DNA from: Cloacibacillus sp.
Lineage (GTDB): Bacteria; Synergistota; Synergistia; Synergistales; Synergistaceae
Assembly: GCA_036655895.1 (NCBI GenBank)
Contig: JAVVPF010000026.1
Coordinates: 1-42,157, forward strand
Direction: 5' to 3'
DNA: 42,157 nucleotides
Shown here: positions 7,474-16,462 of the stretch, one piece after another
Position numbering within the stretch: position 1 is the stretch's first letter
Layout: the number at the start of each line of letters is the position of its first letter
Position numbers and translations under genes: made by a program
Notes under the pieces: model-generated
What the model was told of the DNA's origin: nothing
The model's input: only the letters and a program-made list of their open reading frames with translations
Database searches by the model: none

Positions 7474-8463
7474 CTAGAACCCTTCCAGCGAATTTATCAC
7501 CTGGGCGGTCTGGTCGTTGTCGTTGGTTACGGAGAGGATCATGAGGCTGCGCGTGCTGCGGTCTTCCGTCACTATTACCAAGGTTTTCACACCGCTTGTC
7601 GTCGTTTCGAAGGCCCAACTGTTTTCGTTGATTTTTTTGGGCTTTGTGCCGCCTATCTCGCGCGACATTTCTGATGCGGTCTGCGAGGCGCGTTCGTCGG
7701 TGTCGAAGCCCGTCATTATTGTGATGGCCGATTCGTCGCGCGGCGCGTAAAGTTCAAGCGACGCAGCCTCCGTCTTTGTGGCTGGCGTCTCCTGGTATCT
7801 CCAGCCGGCGGGCAGAGTCAGGCGCACACGCACGCCGCTGAAGGTCTTTTTTGTGCCGGAAAAGACGACGGGGGCTGACGGCGCCGGCGCGGCGTATGAC
7901 GGGGCCGCGTAGGGGTCGGGCGCTGGCCGGTAGGATGAGGAGCCGCCAAGGCGCACGAGCGTGAAGCCCTGTGCGCGCGAGTTGTTTGGCTCATATCCCT
8001 GGTATCTGTTGCGCAGGGTGCGCCGGTCGCCGTCAAGGTCGAGCGCGAGGCCGGTCTGGACGTTGATGAAGACTGCGCCGTGCGGGCCGTTCTGTATGCG
8101 CCAGCGCTGGTTTGCACGGCCGTGCCACGGCCATAGCAGGATTTCGACGCCGTTTGCCCTTCGGCCGCCGGCAAGGTCGAGCGCAAGGTTTGTGTCGCGC
8201 CACATGACGCGGTATTCTCCGCCGGCAAGCGGCTCTATGCGCCAGTAGCGCCAGTTTTTGTTGTTTTCGTTCTGAAAGATTATGACAGGGCTGCCCTGGC
8301 CGTAGGTTTTGTTCGGCAGCCACGCGCCAGTCATCACAAGGCTGCTTTGGGCCTGCCGTATCATGTACCGGCCGGAAATGGCGGCCTCCGCGCGCGCGTT
8401 TCCCGCGCAGACGGCGATGGCCGCGGCAAGAAGCGTCATAAGAAATAGTTTGTTTATCTTCAC
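7474..8463 (-). CDS. Secreted protein with ricin-B-type lectin domain and PsbP/DUF1795-like C-terminus
   Basis: This 329-residue exported protein starts with a Lys-containing hydrophobic signal peptide ending near NARAEA. Residues about 28-175 form a ricin-B-like beta-trefoil: three repeats with a buried Trp motif (NWRYWRIEP, NQRWRIQN) and Asp-Leu repeats (LALDLAGGR, LALDLDGDR) like the carbohydrate-binding loops. A low-complexity Pro/Ala/Ser linker (about 180-200) leads to a compact C-terminal domain (LTLPAGWRYQE to the end) that resembles PsbP/DUF1795-type proteins. The start is GTG at 8463, chosen because GGGGGAG lies just upstream and the signal peptide then begins at residue 1; the frame stays open further upstream. 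It probably binds glycans in the periplasm or at the surface. No partner gene is evident. Confidence 0.7.
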   Translation of the reverse strand: MKINKLFLMTLLAAAIAVCAGNARAEAAISGRYMIRQAQSSLVMTGAWLPNKTYGQGSPVIIFQNENNKNWRYWRIEPLAGGEYRVMWRDTNLALDLAGGRRANGVEILLWPWHGRANQRWRIQNGPHGAVFINVQTGLALDLDGDRRTLRNRYQGYEPNNSRAQGFTLVRLGGSSSYRPAPDPYAAPSYAAPAPSAPVVFSGTKKTFSGVRVRLTLPAGWRYQETPATKTEAASLELYAPRDESAITIMTGFDTDERASQTASEMSREIGGTKPKKINENSWAFETTTSGVKTLVIVTEDRSTRSLMILSVTNDNDQTAQVINSLEGF

Positions 8464-8544
8464 CGTATCTCCCCCTAAAAATGCTTTTACATTCTTACAG
8501 GGGGCATCATAACATAAAGGGAGCGCCGGGGGCAACGCGCCGCG

Positions 8545-10260
8545 CTAGCTCAGGCAGACTCTGTCTTTTCCTTCGTGCTTTGCGCGATAGAGCGCTTCGT
8601 CGGCTCGTTTTAAGACGGCGTCCGGCTCTTCGTCGGCGAAGAAGGAGGTGACGCCTACGCTTGCTGAGATGGAGACGCGGCTTTCGCCGTTTTCAAAGGT
8701 GAGGGCGAGCGCCGCGCGGATCTGTTCGGCGAGCGCGCGTATCTCTTCGTCGGAAGAGCCGTGGGCCACTACGACAAATTCGTCTCCGCCAAGGCGCGCA
8801 AGCTGCCTTTTTGGGCCGGCCGCGTCACGCAGGGCGGCGGCCGCGGTGCGCAGCGCGTCGTCGCCTTCGAGGTGGCCGAGCGCGTCGTTTACATTTTTGA
8901 AGTTGTCCAGGTCGATGAAGAAGAGCCATTTCACTCCGTCTATACATTTGAAACGCTCTATGGCGTGAAGGATGCCTTCGCGGTTGTAGAGGCCGGTGAG
9001 CGGGTCGGTGCGCGAGGCGTGGCGGAGCCTGCGGTTTTCTTCAAACTGTCTGTATGAGTCGGTGATGTCGATGCGGCTGATGAGCACGATTTTATCGGCG
9101 CGGTCCAGGTAGGCGAAGGAGATGCGTTTGGTGCGCGGCGCGCCGTCCTCCATGACTGTGGCTATCAGGCTGTAGCGGCCGCTTTCTTCAAGGCGCGGGA
9201 TGACGTTTTCCATGCTCATCATCTGCATGACGCGCTGATAATCTTCCGGCGCTACAGCCTCTTGGTTGTAGGCCGCGAGGGTGGAGCTGTAGCTTTCGCC
9301 GTGCGCGGGCGGCGCGAACGGTTCGTTTTCTTCTGAGCAGAATATTTTGTAGGTGTCGTTTTTAGCGTCCACGTAGGCCAGGTAGTCATACTCGTGGGCG
9401 ACGACGGAGAGCATCTGCGACGATATTTTGCTGTCGTCTATGTTGTGGGTGACGGAAAAGCCCATGAGGTCACCTGTGATCGGGTCGGGCAGCAGTTTCA
9501 CGCGCGTGTTTACCCAGATGAGCCCCTTCGTCTCATGCCTGTGACGGTACTGCTGCTCAAACTCGGAGATGCCGAAGCGGTGCGCGTTTACGAGCGTGCC
9601 TCGCGAGAAGCCGTCAAGCAGGCGTTCGCGCTCCCATTCGTCGGGCACATGGGTTGCGAAGTGAGCGAGGTATTCGTCGTAGCCGGTGCGGACGGGCAAC
9701 GCGGCGAGCGTTCCTTTGAGCGATTCGCGGAGCACGACGCCCTTTGTGATGTTGAATTCAAGGCAGAAGGCGTCCGACGCTCCAAAAAGTTCTTCAAAGT
9801 AGGCGAGCTGGCTTTTGTGGCGTTCTTCGAGCGCGCGCCGCTCCGTTATGTCCGTCAGGACGAAGTAGACCGTCCCCGCGGCTTTGCCCTTTGCGACGCA
9901 TTTGACCGAATGCCACGCCATCTTTCCATTTGCTTTTTTTATGAGCAGCTCGCCCTCCGCGGAATAATCGCCGCGGCGCGCGCAGTCGGTGATGCGGCGC
10001 GCCTCGTCCGCCGATTCCTGCGCTATTATGCCGCAGCGGATGAAGCTTTCAGGGACGTCATCTGCTGGAAAGACGGTGTAGGCGCCGTCCGCGCGCAGGA
10101 TGATGCTTTCTTTTATGTTGAACTCGATGATGGTTATATCTGTGTTTTTAAGGGCGACAGAAAGGAGCGCCTTGTAGTTGCGGCGCATTGCGGCGGGCCG
10201 CTTTGATGCTGTTGTTTCTGCGGCGCCGCGTGCTATGGAATTATTTTCTTTTGCGCTCAT
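8545..10260 (-). CDS. Diguanylate cyclase with PAS-like sensor domains
   Basis: The 571-residue protein has two or three PAS-like modules in residues about 30-390 (the ITERRALEER segment is a typical PAC ending) and a C-terminal GGDEF domain. The active site is intact: ARLGGDEFVVV carries the signature, IDLDNFKNVNDALGH holds the metal-binding Asp and substrate contacts, and ISASVGVTSF and RADEALYRAKHEGKDRV close the domain. The usual inhibitory RxxD site five residues before GGDEF is absent (KRQL instead), so product inhibition may be weak. No membrane segment is seen, so it is probably cytoplasmic. ATG at 10260 is taken as the start, with a weak GGGTGA upstream; GTG 10269 is an alternative. 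It diverges from a c-di-GMP phosphodiesterase, which suggests a local opposing pair. Confidence 0.92.
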   Translation of the reverse strand: MSAKENNSIARGAAETTASKRPAAMRRNYKALLSVALKNTDITIIEFNIKESIILRADGAYTVFPADDVPESFIRCGIIAQESADEARRITDCARRGDYSAEGELLIKKANGKMAWHSVKCVAKGKAAGTVYFVLTDITERRALEERHKSQLAYFEELFGASDAFCLEFNITKGVVLRESLKGTLAALPVRTGYDEYLAHFATHVPDEWERERLLDGFSRGTLVNAHRFGISEFEQQYRHRHETKGLIWVNTRVKLLPDPITGDLMGFSVTHNIDDSKISSQMLSVVAHEYDYLAYVDAKNDTYKIFCSEENEPFAPPAHGESYSSTLAAYNQEAVAPEDYQRVMQMMSMENVIPRLEESGRYSLIATVMEDGAPRTKRISFAYLDRADKIVLISRIDITDSYRQFEENRRLRHASRTDPLTGLYNREGILHAIERFKCIDGVKWLFFIDLDNFKNVNDALGHLEGDDALRTAAAALRDAAGPKRQLARLGGDEFVVVAHGSSDEEIRALAEQIRAALALTFENGESRVSISASVGVTSFFADEEPDAVLKRADEALYRAKHEGKDRVCLS

Positions 10261-10570
10261 GAATATCACCCGTTTGTTTTTAATGAGTTCATTATAGTCT
10301 ATATCACAATAAAGTAAAGTTTTATGGGTACTTTTAGATTTTTATTAGTAATTATGGATTATTTTACGCAATTTGTTGCATAAAAGGTGCTTCGTGACGC
10401 GCAAGCCTCCATGCGTTTTTTGGATTTATACACCCTTTTGTCAAGTATTAAACCGGTAGTTTTATCTTCTTTTTTTACATATAATAGGTATAATAAGGGT
10501 GGTTTTTTATAGTTTGGAAGTTGCTAAGTTTGCTCTGCATACGAAAGCGAATCGTTGAAGGAGCTAAGAT
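10261..10570. promoter_or_regulatory. Divergent intergenic region between cyclase and phosphodiesterase genes
   Basis: This 310-base A/T-rich stretch holds no gene. On the plus strand two TATAAT hexamers occur nine bases apart (10480-10485 and 10489-10494), either of which could be a -10 element for the phosphodiesterase gene, though no good -35 partner stands at the right distance. An AAGGAG ribosome site lies at 10558-10563. Confidence 0.4.
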
Positions 10571-13567
10571 TTGACAGCGATGGATGATTTAAGGCAGGCC
10601 GACTGTGAGCCGGCAAAGAAAAAAATACTGATAGCCGACGATTCCGTCGTTGATCGTAAGATTTTGGCGGATCTTTTGTGCCGCGACTATACGGTGAACG
10701 AGGCGGACGACGGCGCGCAGGCGATAGAAAAGCTCGCGCGCGAGCCTGATACGGCGCTTGTGATTTTGGATCTCGTCATGCCGAAGCTTGACGGATGCGC
10801 CGTGCTTGAACGCTTGCAGGCGGACGAAAAGTTGCGGGACATCCCCGTGGTGGTGATAACGGGCAGCGACAGCGAGGAGAGCCAGATAAAGGTGCTTGAT
10901 TTGGGCGCGGCCGACCTTGTGGCAAAACCTTTCAAACTGCGCCTCATAGAGCGGCGTATCCGCAATATAATGGATCGGCGCGAGGCGGCGGCGCTGCGCG
11001 AAAAAAACAGGCTTTACGAGCAGCACATCAACCAGCAGCGCACCTTCATGAAACGCTCCGAGACGGACGAACTGACCGGGCTTTACACGCGCGCGGCCTT
11101 CCTGCGCCACACTGAGGAGCTGCTGAGTTTCGACCCTTCCCACGACTACGTCATAGCTCGCTGGGACGTAGATCATTTTAAAGTTTTCAACGACATTTAC
11201 GGAACAAAGATGGGAGACCGCTTCCTTGCGGATTTCGGCGCGATGCTTTCGGCCAACCATCTGAAAGGCTCCATAATCGGGCACTGGGACGCAGACCACT
11301 TCGTCGCCTGCGTCAGGGCCGAGGATTTCGACCCTGATGCGATGTCCTTGTGGCTTCGTTCTAACGTCGCAAAAGAACACATAGATTTTGAATTTATCTT
11401 CCGCATCGGCATCTACGCAATAAAAGACAAGAGCGTGGACGTCAGCATCATGTGCGACAGGGCGCACCTTGCGCTGCGTACGACTAAAAAGAGCTTCAAT
11501 TGCCGCTACGCCTATTATGAGGAATCAATGCGCTCAATGCTCCTCGAGGAGCAGGAGATGATAAACGAGCTTACCATCGCCTTCGAGCAGAGGCAGTTCG
11601 TCATCTATCTCCAGCCGCAGTACGACTACGACAGAGACAGGCTCATAGGAGCTGAAGCTCTCGTGCGCTGGAACCACCCGCGCAAGGGGCTTATCCCTCC
11701 GATGAAGTTCATTCCGGTGCTCGAACGCAACGGCCTCATCATACAGCTTGACGAATATGTCTGGGAGGAGGCCTGCCGCCTGCTTCGCAAATGGCTTGAC
11801 GCCGGCATCGACCCGCCCTCCCTTTCGGTCAACATCTCGCGCGTGGACGTCTATAATCCAAGGCTCTGCGACATAATAACGTCGCTTGCGGAAAAATATT
11901 CCATCGAGCCCCGCTATCTGCACCTTGAAATAACTGAGTCGGCCTACATGGAAAACCCCGACCAACTTATAAACGTCGTCGAAAAACTTCGCGCCCACAG
12001 CTTCACCGTCGAAATGGACGATTTCGGCAGCGGCTATTCGTCGCTGAACACCTTAAAGGACGTCCCCGTGGACATCCTGAAGCTCGACATGAAATTCTTA
12101 AGCCGCGGCAACTCGGCGCGCGGCGGGAGCATCTTGAGTTCCGTGGTGCGCATGGCGCACTGGCTGCGCCTTCCCATCATAGCGGAGGGTATAGAGACGC
12201 ACGAGCAGGCGGACTATCTAAAAAGCATCGGCTGCACCTGTATGCAGGGCTATTATTTCGCGCGTCCGATGCCGGTGGCCGAGTTTGAGCCGCAGATATA
12301 CAACCCGAAACAGTCGCCGCTCTCCGAACGCTACAAGGACGCGAAGGTACAGCGCGCGGAGGAGTTTCTGGACATCTCGGCGCAGACGGCGCTTCTTTTC
12401 AACAGCTTCGTAGGCGGTGCGGCCATCATTGAATATTCTCACGGGCGCGTTGAAGCGATGCGCATAAACGACAAATTCCTGGAGACGATCGGAGCCACCC
12501 GCACCGAATACCTCGCACAGCAGGCCAACATCATCGACCGTTTCTACCCAGAAAGCCGCATACACTTCGTGCACATGCTGAAGGCGGCGGCGGAAAGCGG
12601 CGAAGAGGCCTCATGCGAGGTGCACAGCACCCCGATAGAGGGCGGCGCGGACATCTGGACCTTCGTTCGCGCGAGGCAGCTTGCGCAGAGCGACCAAAAC
12701 TACATCTATTACATCTCAATAGAAAACATTACGAAGCGCAAGAAGCTTGAGACCGAAAACACAAACCTCTCAGCGCAGATGGCGGGCTTAATAAACAACA
12801 TACCGGGCGGCATCTTGACCTTCGACGAAAAACTGCGTTTCACCTACTCAAACGAGAACGCGGCTTCGATGTTCGGCTTCACGAAGGCCGAAATATGCGG
12901 GCTGTACTCGGTCTCTCCGTTCGCCGCGGTCTATCCCGACGACAAAGAGGCGGTGGCCTCTGCCATCGACGCGCTCTTCCATCAAAAGAACCGCACGGTC
13001 GCGGTCAAATATCGCCACGCGATAAAGGGCGGCGGCTGGATCTGGGTGCAGGCGACCGCAAACCTCATAAAATCGCCGGGCCGCAGACGCATGGCGAGCG
13101 TCGTCGTGCTTGACATCGACGAACAGGTGCGCAGCGACGAATTAAAGGCGGCACAGGCCCGTATGCTTGAAAAACAGCGCGCTCTTATACAGACCCTCTA
13201 CGATTCAGCGCCCTTCGGCGTCATGCAGTATGAAATAAACGAAAAAGGCTTCGACCTCGTGGGCTACAACGAAGCCGCATGGCGCATATTCGGCTACACA
13301 GACGAGGCCGAATACGCAAACGACCTCCTCAGCGGCTCAAGGGTGAAAAACACCCATCCCGAAGACATGCCGCTCGTTCAAAAAAGCATCGCCCGCGCAG
13401 CCTCGATGGACGAAACCGCCGACTTCGACCACCGCATAGTAACGCGAAAAGGCGAAGTGCGCTGGGTGCACACCACTTTGAAAAAGACGCGCTGGTCCGA
13501 AACGGGCGAAATATTGCAGGCCGTCTTCAGCGACATCACAGACCAAAAAACTGGCGCCGGTTTATAA
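10571..13567 (+). CDS. Response regulator with degenerate GGDEF, EAL phosphodiesterase and PAS domains
   Basis: This 998-residue signalling protein should hydrolyse c-di-GMP. Residues about 17-135 are a receiver domain with acidic pair Asp23-Asp24, phosphoacceptor Asp67 (LVILDLVMPKLDG) and the conserved Lys in AKPFK. Residues about 165-310 are a GGDEF domain whose signature has decayed to HWDADHF, so it should not make c-di-GMP. Residues about 330-580 are an EAL domain with the whole active site: GAEALVRW, SVNIS, LEITES, DDFGSGYSSL, ILKLD, AEGIET and QGYYFARP. Three PAS-like modules follow, the unusual part being that they come after the EAL domain. TTG at 10571 fits the AAGGAG at 10558-10563 better than ATG 10580. 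A histidine kinase partner is not encoded next to it. Confidence 0.93.
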   Translation: MTAMDDLRQADCEPAKKKILIADDSVVDRKILADLLCRDYTVNEADDGAQAIEKLAREPDTALVILDLVMPKLDGCAVLERLQADEKLRDIPVVVITGSDSEESQIKVLDLGAADLVAKPFKLRLIERRIRNIMDRREAAALREKNRLYEQHINQQRTFMKRSETDELTGLYTRAAFLRHTEELLSFDPSHDYVIARWDVDHFKVFNDIYGTKMGDRFLADFGAMLSANHLKGSIIGHWDADHFVACVRAEDFDPDAMSLWLRSNVAKEHIDFEFIFRIGIYAIKDKSVDVSIMCDRAHLALRTTKKSFNCRYAYYEESMRSMLLEEQEMINELTIAFEQRQFVIYLQPQYDYDRDRLIGAEALVRWNHPRKGLIPPMKFIPVLERNGLIIQLDEYVWEEACRLLRKWLDAGIDPPSLSVNISRVDVYNPRLCDIITSLAEKYSIEPRYLHLEITESAYMENPDQLINVVEKLRAHSFTVEMDDFGSGYSSLNTLKDVPVDILKLDMKFLSRGNSARGGSILSSVVRMAHWLRLPIIAEGIETHEQADYLKSIGCTCMQGYYFARPMPVAEFEPQIYNPKQSPLSERYKDAKVQRAEEFLDISAQTALLFNSFVGGAAIIEYSHGRVEAMRINDKFLETIGATRTEYLAQQANIIDRFYPESRIHFVHMLKAAAESGEEASCEVHSTPIEGGADIWTFVRARQLAQSDQNYIYYISIENITKRKKLETENTNLSAQMAGLINNIPGGILTFDEKLRFTYSNENAASMFGFTKAEICGLYSVSPFAAVYPDDKEAVASAIDALFHQKNRTVAVKYRHAIKGGGWIWVQATANLIKSPGRRRMASVVVLDIDEQVRSDELKAAQARMLEKQRALIQTLYDSAPFGVMQYEINEKGFDLVGYNEAAWRIFGYTDEAEYANDLLSGSRVKNTHPEDMPLVQKSIARAASMDETADFDHRIVTRKGEVRWVHTTLKKTRWSETGEILQAVFSDITDQKTGAGL

Positions 13568-13746
13568 AAACGGCCGCGCAAAAAGGGCCCGCGCACAAAT
13601 CCTGCACGCTTCGTCCCGCGCGTGCGCGGACAAATATTGCCGTGCGTATTTTCCCCGCCCTTCAATAAGCAAAGGAACGTTATCAAAAAGAGCGCCTTGT
13701 CGTTAAAATCATGGAAATAAAGCGTGATTTGAGCGGAGTGAGGCTT

Positions 13747-14385
13747 ATGAAAAGGTTCGTAACGATACTGAATAAAAAGAGTGCGGCTTTTGCCGCGGCG
13801 CTTTTGCTGACCTGCGCCGCGCCGGCCTGTGCAGGCTTTGGCTTTTACGGCGGCGGATGGGGCCCGTCGTGGTGGAGCGCAGGCGGCTCGTGGGGGCCTG
13901 GGCCCGGCTGGGGCATGGGCTGGGGCGGCCCCTCCGCCGGATGGTGGGGGCCGTCGCCCTACTACAATTATTACAACGGCGTGCAGGACGGCGTAGGAGC
14001 GGGGCTGCTGCTAGGCGAGCTTGACAGGCTTCTTGGAACGCCCGCACCCGCGTCGACTGAAAACTACCAAACGGTGCTGGCGGAGATAAACGCGGCGGCG
14101 CAGACGATGGCCCAAAAAGAGGCGCAGCAGGCGGCGCAGCTTGTGACGGATTCAGGCGTTGAAGCCGCAATCAGCTCGCTGGAATCTTACTGGCGTCAGC
14201 AGACGATGCAGACTGAAGCCGTGACAAACGGCGGACAAAGCCGCCTCGGCGTTTCCGGCTTCACGCAGGGGCTGAAAATCCTATACATAATAGACCAGAC
14301 GCAGTCTAACGTCACCGTCATCGTAGGCACGTCCCAGTTTCAGATACGTCAGACCGCGCAGGCTCCCTACACGCAACCGCAGTGA
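13747..14385 (+). CDS. Secreted Gly/Trp-rich protein of unknown function
   Basis: The 212-residue product begins with a basic, hydrophobic signal peptide (MKRFVTILNKK, then an Ala/Leu core) ending near APACA. The mature N-terminus (about residues 30-75) is dominated by Gly, Trp, Tyr and Ser in short repeats of the GWGPSWW type. A Gln/Ala-rich, probably helical middle follows (about 100-150), then a beta-rich tail (LKILYIIDQTQSNVTVIVG). ATG at 13747 is preferred because the signal peptide begins there and GGAGTGAGG precedes it; an in-frame ATG at 13711 has no ribosome site. The low-complexity front resembles outer-surface or envelope-associated small proteins, but I do not recognise a family. 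The upstream 180 bases hold no gene. Confidence 0.65.
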   Translation: MKRFVTILNKKSAAFAAALLLTCAAPACAGFGFYGGGWGPSWWSAGGSWGPGPGWGMGWGGPSAGWWGPSPYYNYYNGVQDGVGAGLLLGELDRLLGTPAPASTENYQTVLAEINAAAQTMAQKEAQQAAQLVTDSGVEAAISSLESYWRQQTMQTEAVTNGGQSRLGVSGFTQGLKILYIIDQTQSNVTVIVGTSQFQIRQTAQAPYTQPQ

Positions 14386-14411
14386 CCGCGGCCGTGGCCG
14401 CGCACGGTCAC
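14382..14411. terminator. GC-rich hairpin spanning two convergent stop codons
   Basis: GTGACCG (14382-14388) pairs perfectly with CGGTCAC (14405-14411), and an inner CGGCC/GGCCG stem extends it. It overlaps the stop codon of the Gly/Trp-rich gene and the end of the convergent XRE-cupin gene. There is no U-tract, so it may be a weak or Rho-assisted stop. Confidence 0.5.
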
Positions 14412-14953
14412 ATTATCGGAGGATCGCTGCTTACTATGATCTCGGCCTCGGCCTCGCCGTTGTTCTCCCATTTGTGGACGACGAAGCCGTCGTAATATAT
14501 AAAGTCTCCGCTGTTCATCTGGCACGATGTTTCGCCGTAATGAAAAAGGACGGCGCCGCGCATGACGTAGAAAAATTCGTCGCAGGGGCGCGCTGCCTTC
14601 GGCATGACGGCAAAGCCTCCGGCCGGGATGTTGATGACGGCGGGCTGCATCTTCGCGCTGCGCTTTATTGTAAGATAGCGGATGGTGGCGCTCTCCGACA
14701 GCCCGGTGCGCATGACGAAGCCGTCGCCGCGTCTTACCGGGGATATCGGCTCCACCTCATCCGCGTGGGTGAGCGCAGTCATTGGCACGTCGTAGGCCGC
14801 GGCCAGCCTGCGCAGGCTTTCAAGGCTCGGGGATGACTTTCCCGTTTCAAGTTTTGAGAGCTGCGCGATGGAGATTTTTGTAGCGCCGGCAAGAAATTCG
14901 AGCGTCCAGCCTCTTTCCTTGCGATAGTTCCTCAATGTCTCTGAAAATTTCAT
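14408..14953 (-). CDS. XRE-family regulator with C-terminal cupin domain
   Basis: This 181-residue repressor-type protein has an XRE/Cro helix-turn-helix at residues about 5-60 (LRNYRKERGWTLEFLAGATKISIAQLSKLETGKSSPSLESL) and a small cupin barrel at about 105-178, with the metal-type motifs reduced to PCDEFFYVMRGAVLFHYG and GDFIYYDGFVVHKWEN. Relatives such as PuuR-like regulators control polyamine, amino-acid or dipeptide catabolic genes. It sits next to an amidohydrolase and carrier operon on the same strand, which is a plausible target. An inverted repeat overlaps its own -10 element, suggesting autoregulation. The ribosome site is weak (GAGGGTGG). Confidence 0.88.
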   Translation of the reverse strand: MKFSETLRNYRKERGWTLEFLAGATKISIAQLSKLETGKSSPSLESLRRLAAAYDVPMTALTHADEVEPISPVRRGDGFVMRTGLSESATIRYLTIKRSAKMQPAVINIPAGGFAVMPKAARPCDEFFYVMRGAVLFHYGETSCQMNSGDFIYYDGFVVHKWENNGEAEAEIIVSSDPPIM

Positions 14954-15027
14954 TTTACCACCCTCTCGTCAGGGAAGCTCAAAAAGACAAACAGATCGGT
15001 TATAAAGACGTTGCGTCAGTTGCTGGC

Positions 15028-15056
15028 ATTGATATGATTTTTCATATTATATCAAT
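15028..15056. promoter_or_regulatory. Inverted repeat over the -10 region of the XRE-cupin gene
   Basis: ATTGATAT (15028-15035) and ATATCAAT (15049-15056) are perfect inverted copies with a 13-base spacer. On the minus strand the right arm contains TATAAT (15051-15046), a likely -10 element for the XRE gene. A third TTTTGATATG copy lies at 15161-15170. The arrangement fits a repressor binding its own promoter; the binding is inferred. Confidence 0.45.
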
Positions 15057-15205
15057 TCTCTTCAAATAATTAAATAGGTTATCAATAAATCGTGCAAACG
15101 TTCGGTACGCGCGAAAACGGCGGCGAGCGCCGGAGGCTCGGCTTAGGTGCGTTTTTATCGTTTTGATATGCTGGTGTTTGGAAAAGAAATCTTTTTGGCC
15201 GGGTC

Positions 15206-15235
15206 GAGGCGGCGTAATGCGTGACGCGCCGCCTC
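15206..15235. terminator. GC-rich inverted repeat downstream of the amidohydrolase gene
   Basis: GAGGCGGCG (15206-15214) and CGCCGCCTC (15227-15235) form a 9-bp stem about 30 bases past the amidohydrolase stop. The minus-strand sequence beyond it has no clean U-tract. It is the likely end of the carrier-amidohydrolase transcript. The rest of 14954-15265 holds only the operator-like repeat described separately. Confidence 0.4.
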
Positions 15236-15265
15236 CGTCTCGTCCTCTCCGTCAGGCGGAGGGGA

Positions 15266-16450
15266 TCAGTTGTTTTTAAGCAGCGCGAGCGCCCCCGAAG
15301 TCTGAAGCAGGATGCCGGTCTTTATACATTTTTCATCCGCCTCAAAACCCGCGCTGTGGAGCGGTGGATTTTCATCCCTCTCCGAAAAGCCGCAGCCGAG
15401 CTCGTAAAAGCACGAGGGGCGCGCCGCGGCGAAATAAGCAAAATCTTCCGTGCCCATAGTGGGCTTCTTTTTTATGACGACCTTTTCGTCTCCTATGGCG
15501 CCTCTTGCTGCGCTAACGAGCAAAGATACGGTATCGTCGTCGTTTATAAGCGCCGTGTAGCTGGGGCGCAGGATAAATCCGGCGCGCGCGCCAAGCGAGG
15601 CGGCCGTGTGTACGGCGGTCTCCTCTACACGGCGGCGGAGCAGTTTTCTTGTTTTTTCGTCAAGCGAGCGCATAATGCCGGTCACTTCGACGCTGTCCGC
15701 TATTATGTTCCCCTTCGTGCCGCCGTGTATCGAGCCTATCGTGACTACGCCCGGTTCAAGCGGAGAAAGCGCGCGGCTGACTACGTTCTGCACCGCCGTC
15801 ACAAAGAGCGCGGCCGCGGCTATAGCGTCGCAGCCTTCGTCGGGATGGGCGCCGTGACAGCCGCGCCCTGTGAAGACTATCGTAAATTCGTCGGAGGCGG
15901 CGTGCATCTTGCCGTACATAAAGGAGGCGCGTCCAGCCTCAAGCGACGGGTCGACGTGCAGCCCGATGACGTGCGTCACGCGCGGAAACTCAAGCACGCC
16001 CGCACGTATCATGCGCTCCGCGCCGCCCGTCGTCTCCTCCGCCGGCTGAAACAATATCGTGACGCCGCCTTCAAGGTCGCGCTCCATCTCCTTCAGAGCA
16101 AACGCCGCGCCAAGCGCGCAGGCGGCGTGTATGTCGTGCCCGCAGGCGTGCATGACGCCGGGCCTGCGCGACGCAAAAGAAAGGCCGGTAGCCTCTGATA
16201 CAGGCAGAGCGTCGATGTCGGCGCGAATGGCTACGGCGCGCGCAGCTCCGCGCCCTATCCGAACGCTGAGTGCCGTCCCGTCCAGCAGCCGTTCGTATCC
16301 TATGCCGCGCGCATCTAGCATTTCGGCAATTCTCGCACAGGTGGGCTGTTCGCGCCCCGAAAGGTCAGGCTCTTCGTGCATCCTGCGCCTGAAGGAGATG
16401 ACCTCGGGCAAAAATTTATCTATAAGCTTCGTCAAATCGCTGTTATTCAT
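15266..16450 (-). CDS. M20-family amidohydrolase (N-acyl-amino-acid / hippurate hydrolase type)
   Basis: This 394-residue metal-dependent hydrolase removes acyl or aminoacyl groups from amino acids. The metal-site motifs are complete: MHACGHDIHAA (Cys103, His105), QPAEETTGGAERMI with the catalytic Glu pair, and the dimerisation-domain GRGCHGAHPDEGCD. Length and motif order match the HipO/AbgB group. ATG at 16450 is used; AGGAGG stands 8 bases upstream, whereas the codon before it is TTG. It is the second gene of an operon, 12 bases after the YfcC-type carrier, which implies that the carrier brings in its substrate, for example an acylated amino acid, dipeptide or p-aminobenzoyl-type compound. 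The cytoplasmic location follows from the lack of a signal peptide. Confidence 0.9.
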   Translation of the reverse strand: MNNSDLTKLIDKFLPEVISFRRRMHEEPDLSGREQPTCARIAEMLDARGIGYERLLDGTALSVRIGRGAARAVAIRADIDALPVSEATGLSFASRRPGVMHACGHDIHAACALGAAFALKEMERDLEGGVTILFQPAEETTGGAERMIRAGVLEFPRVTHVIGLHVDPSLEAGRASFMYGKMHAASDEFTIVFTGRGCHGAHPDEGCDAIAAAALFVTAVQNVVSRALSPLEPGVVTIGSIHGGTKGNIIADSVEVTGIMRSLDEKTRKLLRRRVEETAVHTAASLGARAGFILRPSYTALINDDDTVSLLVSAARGAIGDEKVVIKKKPTMGTEDFAYFAAARPSCFYELGCGFSERDENPPLHSAGFEADEKCIKTGILLQTSGALALLKNN

Positions 16451-16462
16451 CAAAAAGACCTC

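Noticed and set aside
9394-10206. Open frame of 270 codons on the plus strand
   Set aside because: It lies antisense to the PAS-GGDEF gene and shows no family features.
15221-16198. Open frame of 325 codons on the plus strand
   Set aside because: It is the complement of the M20 amidohydrolase, whose catalytic motifs are intact; the translation matches no family.
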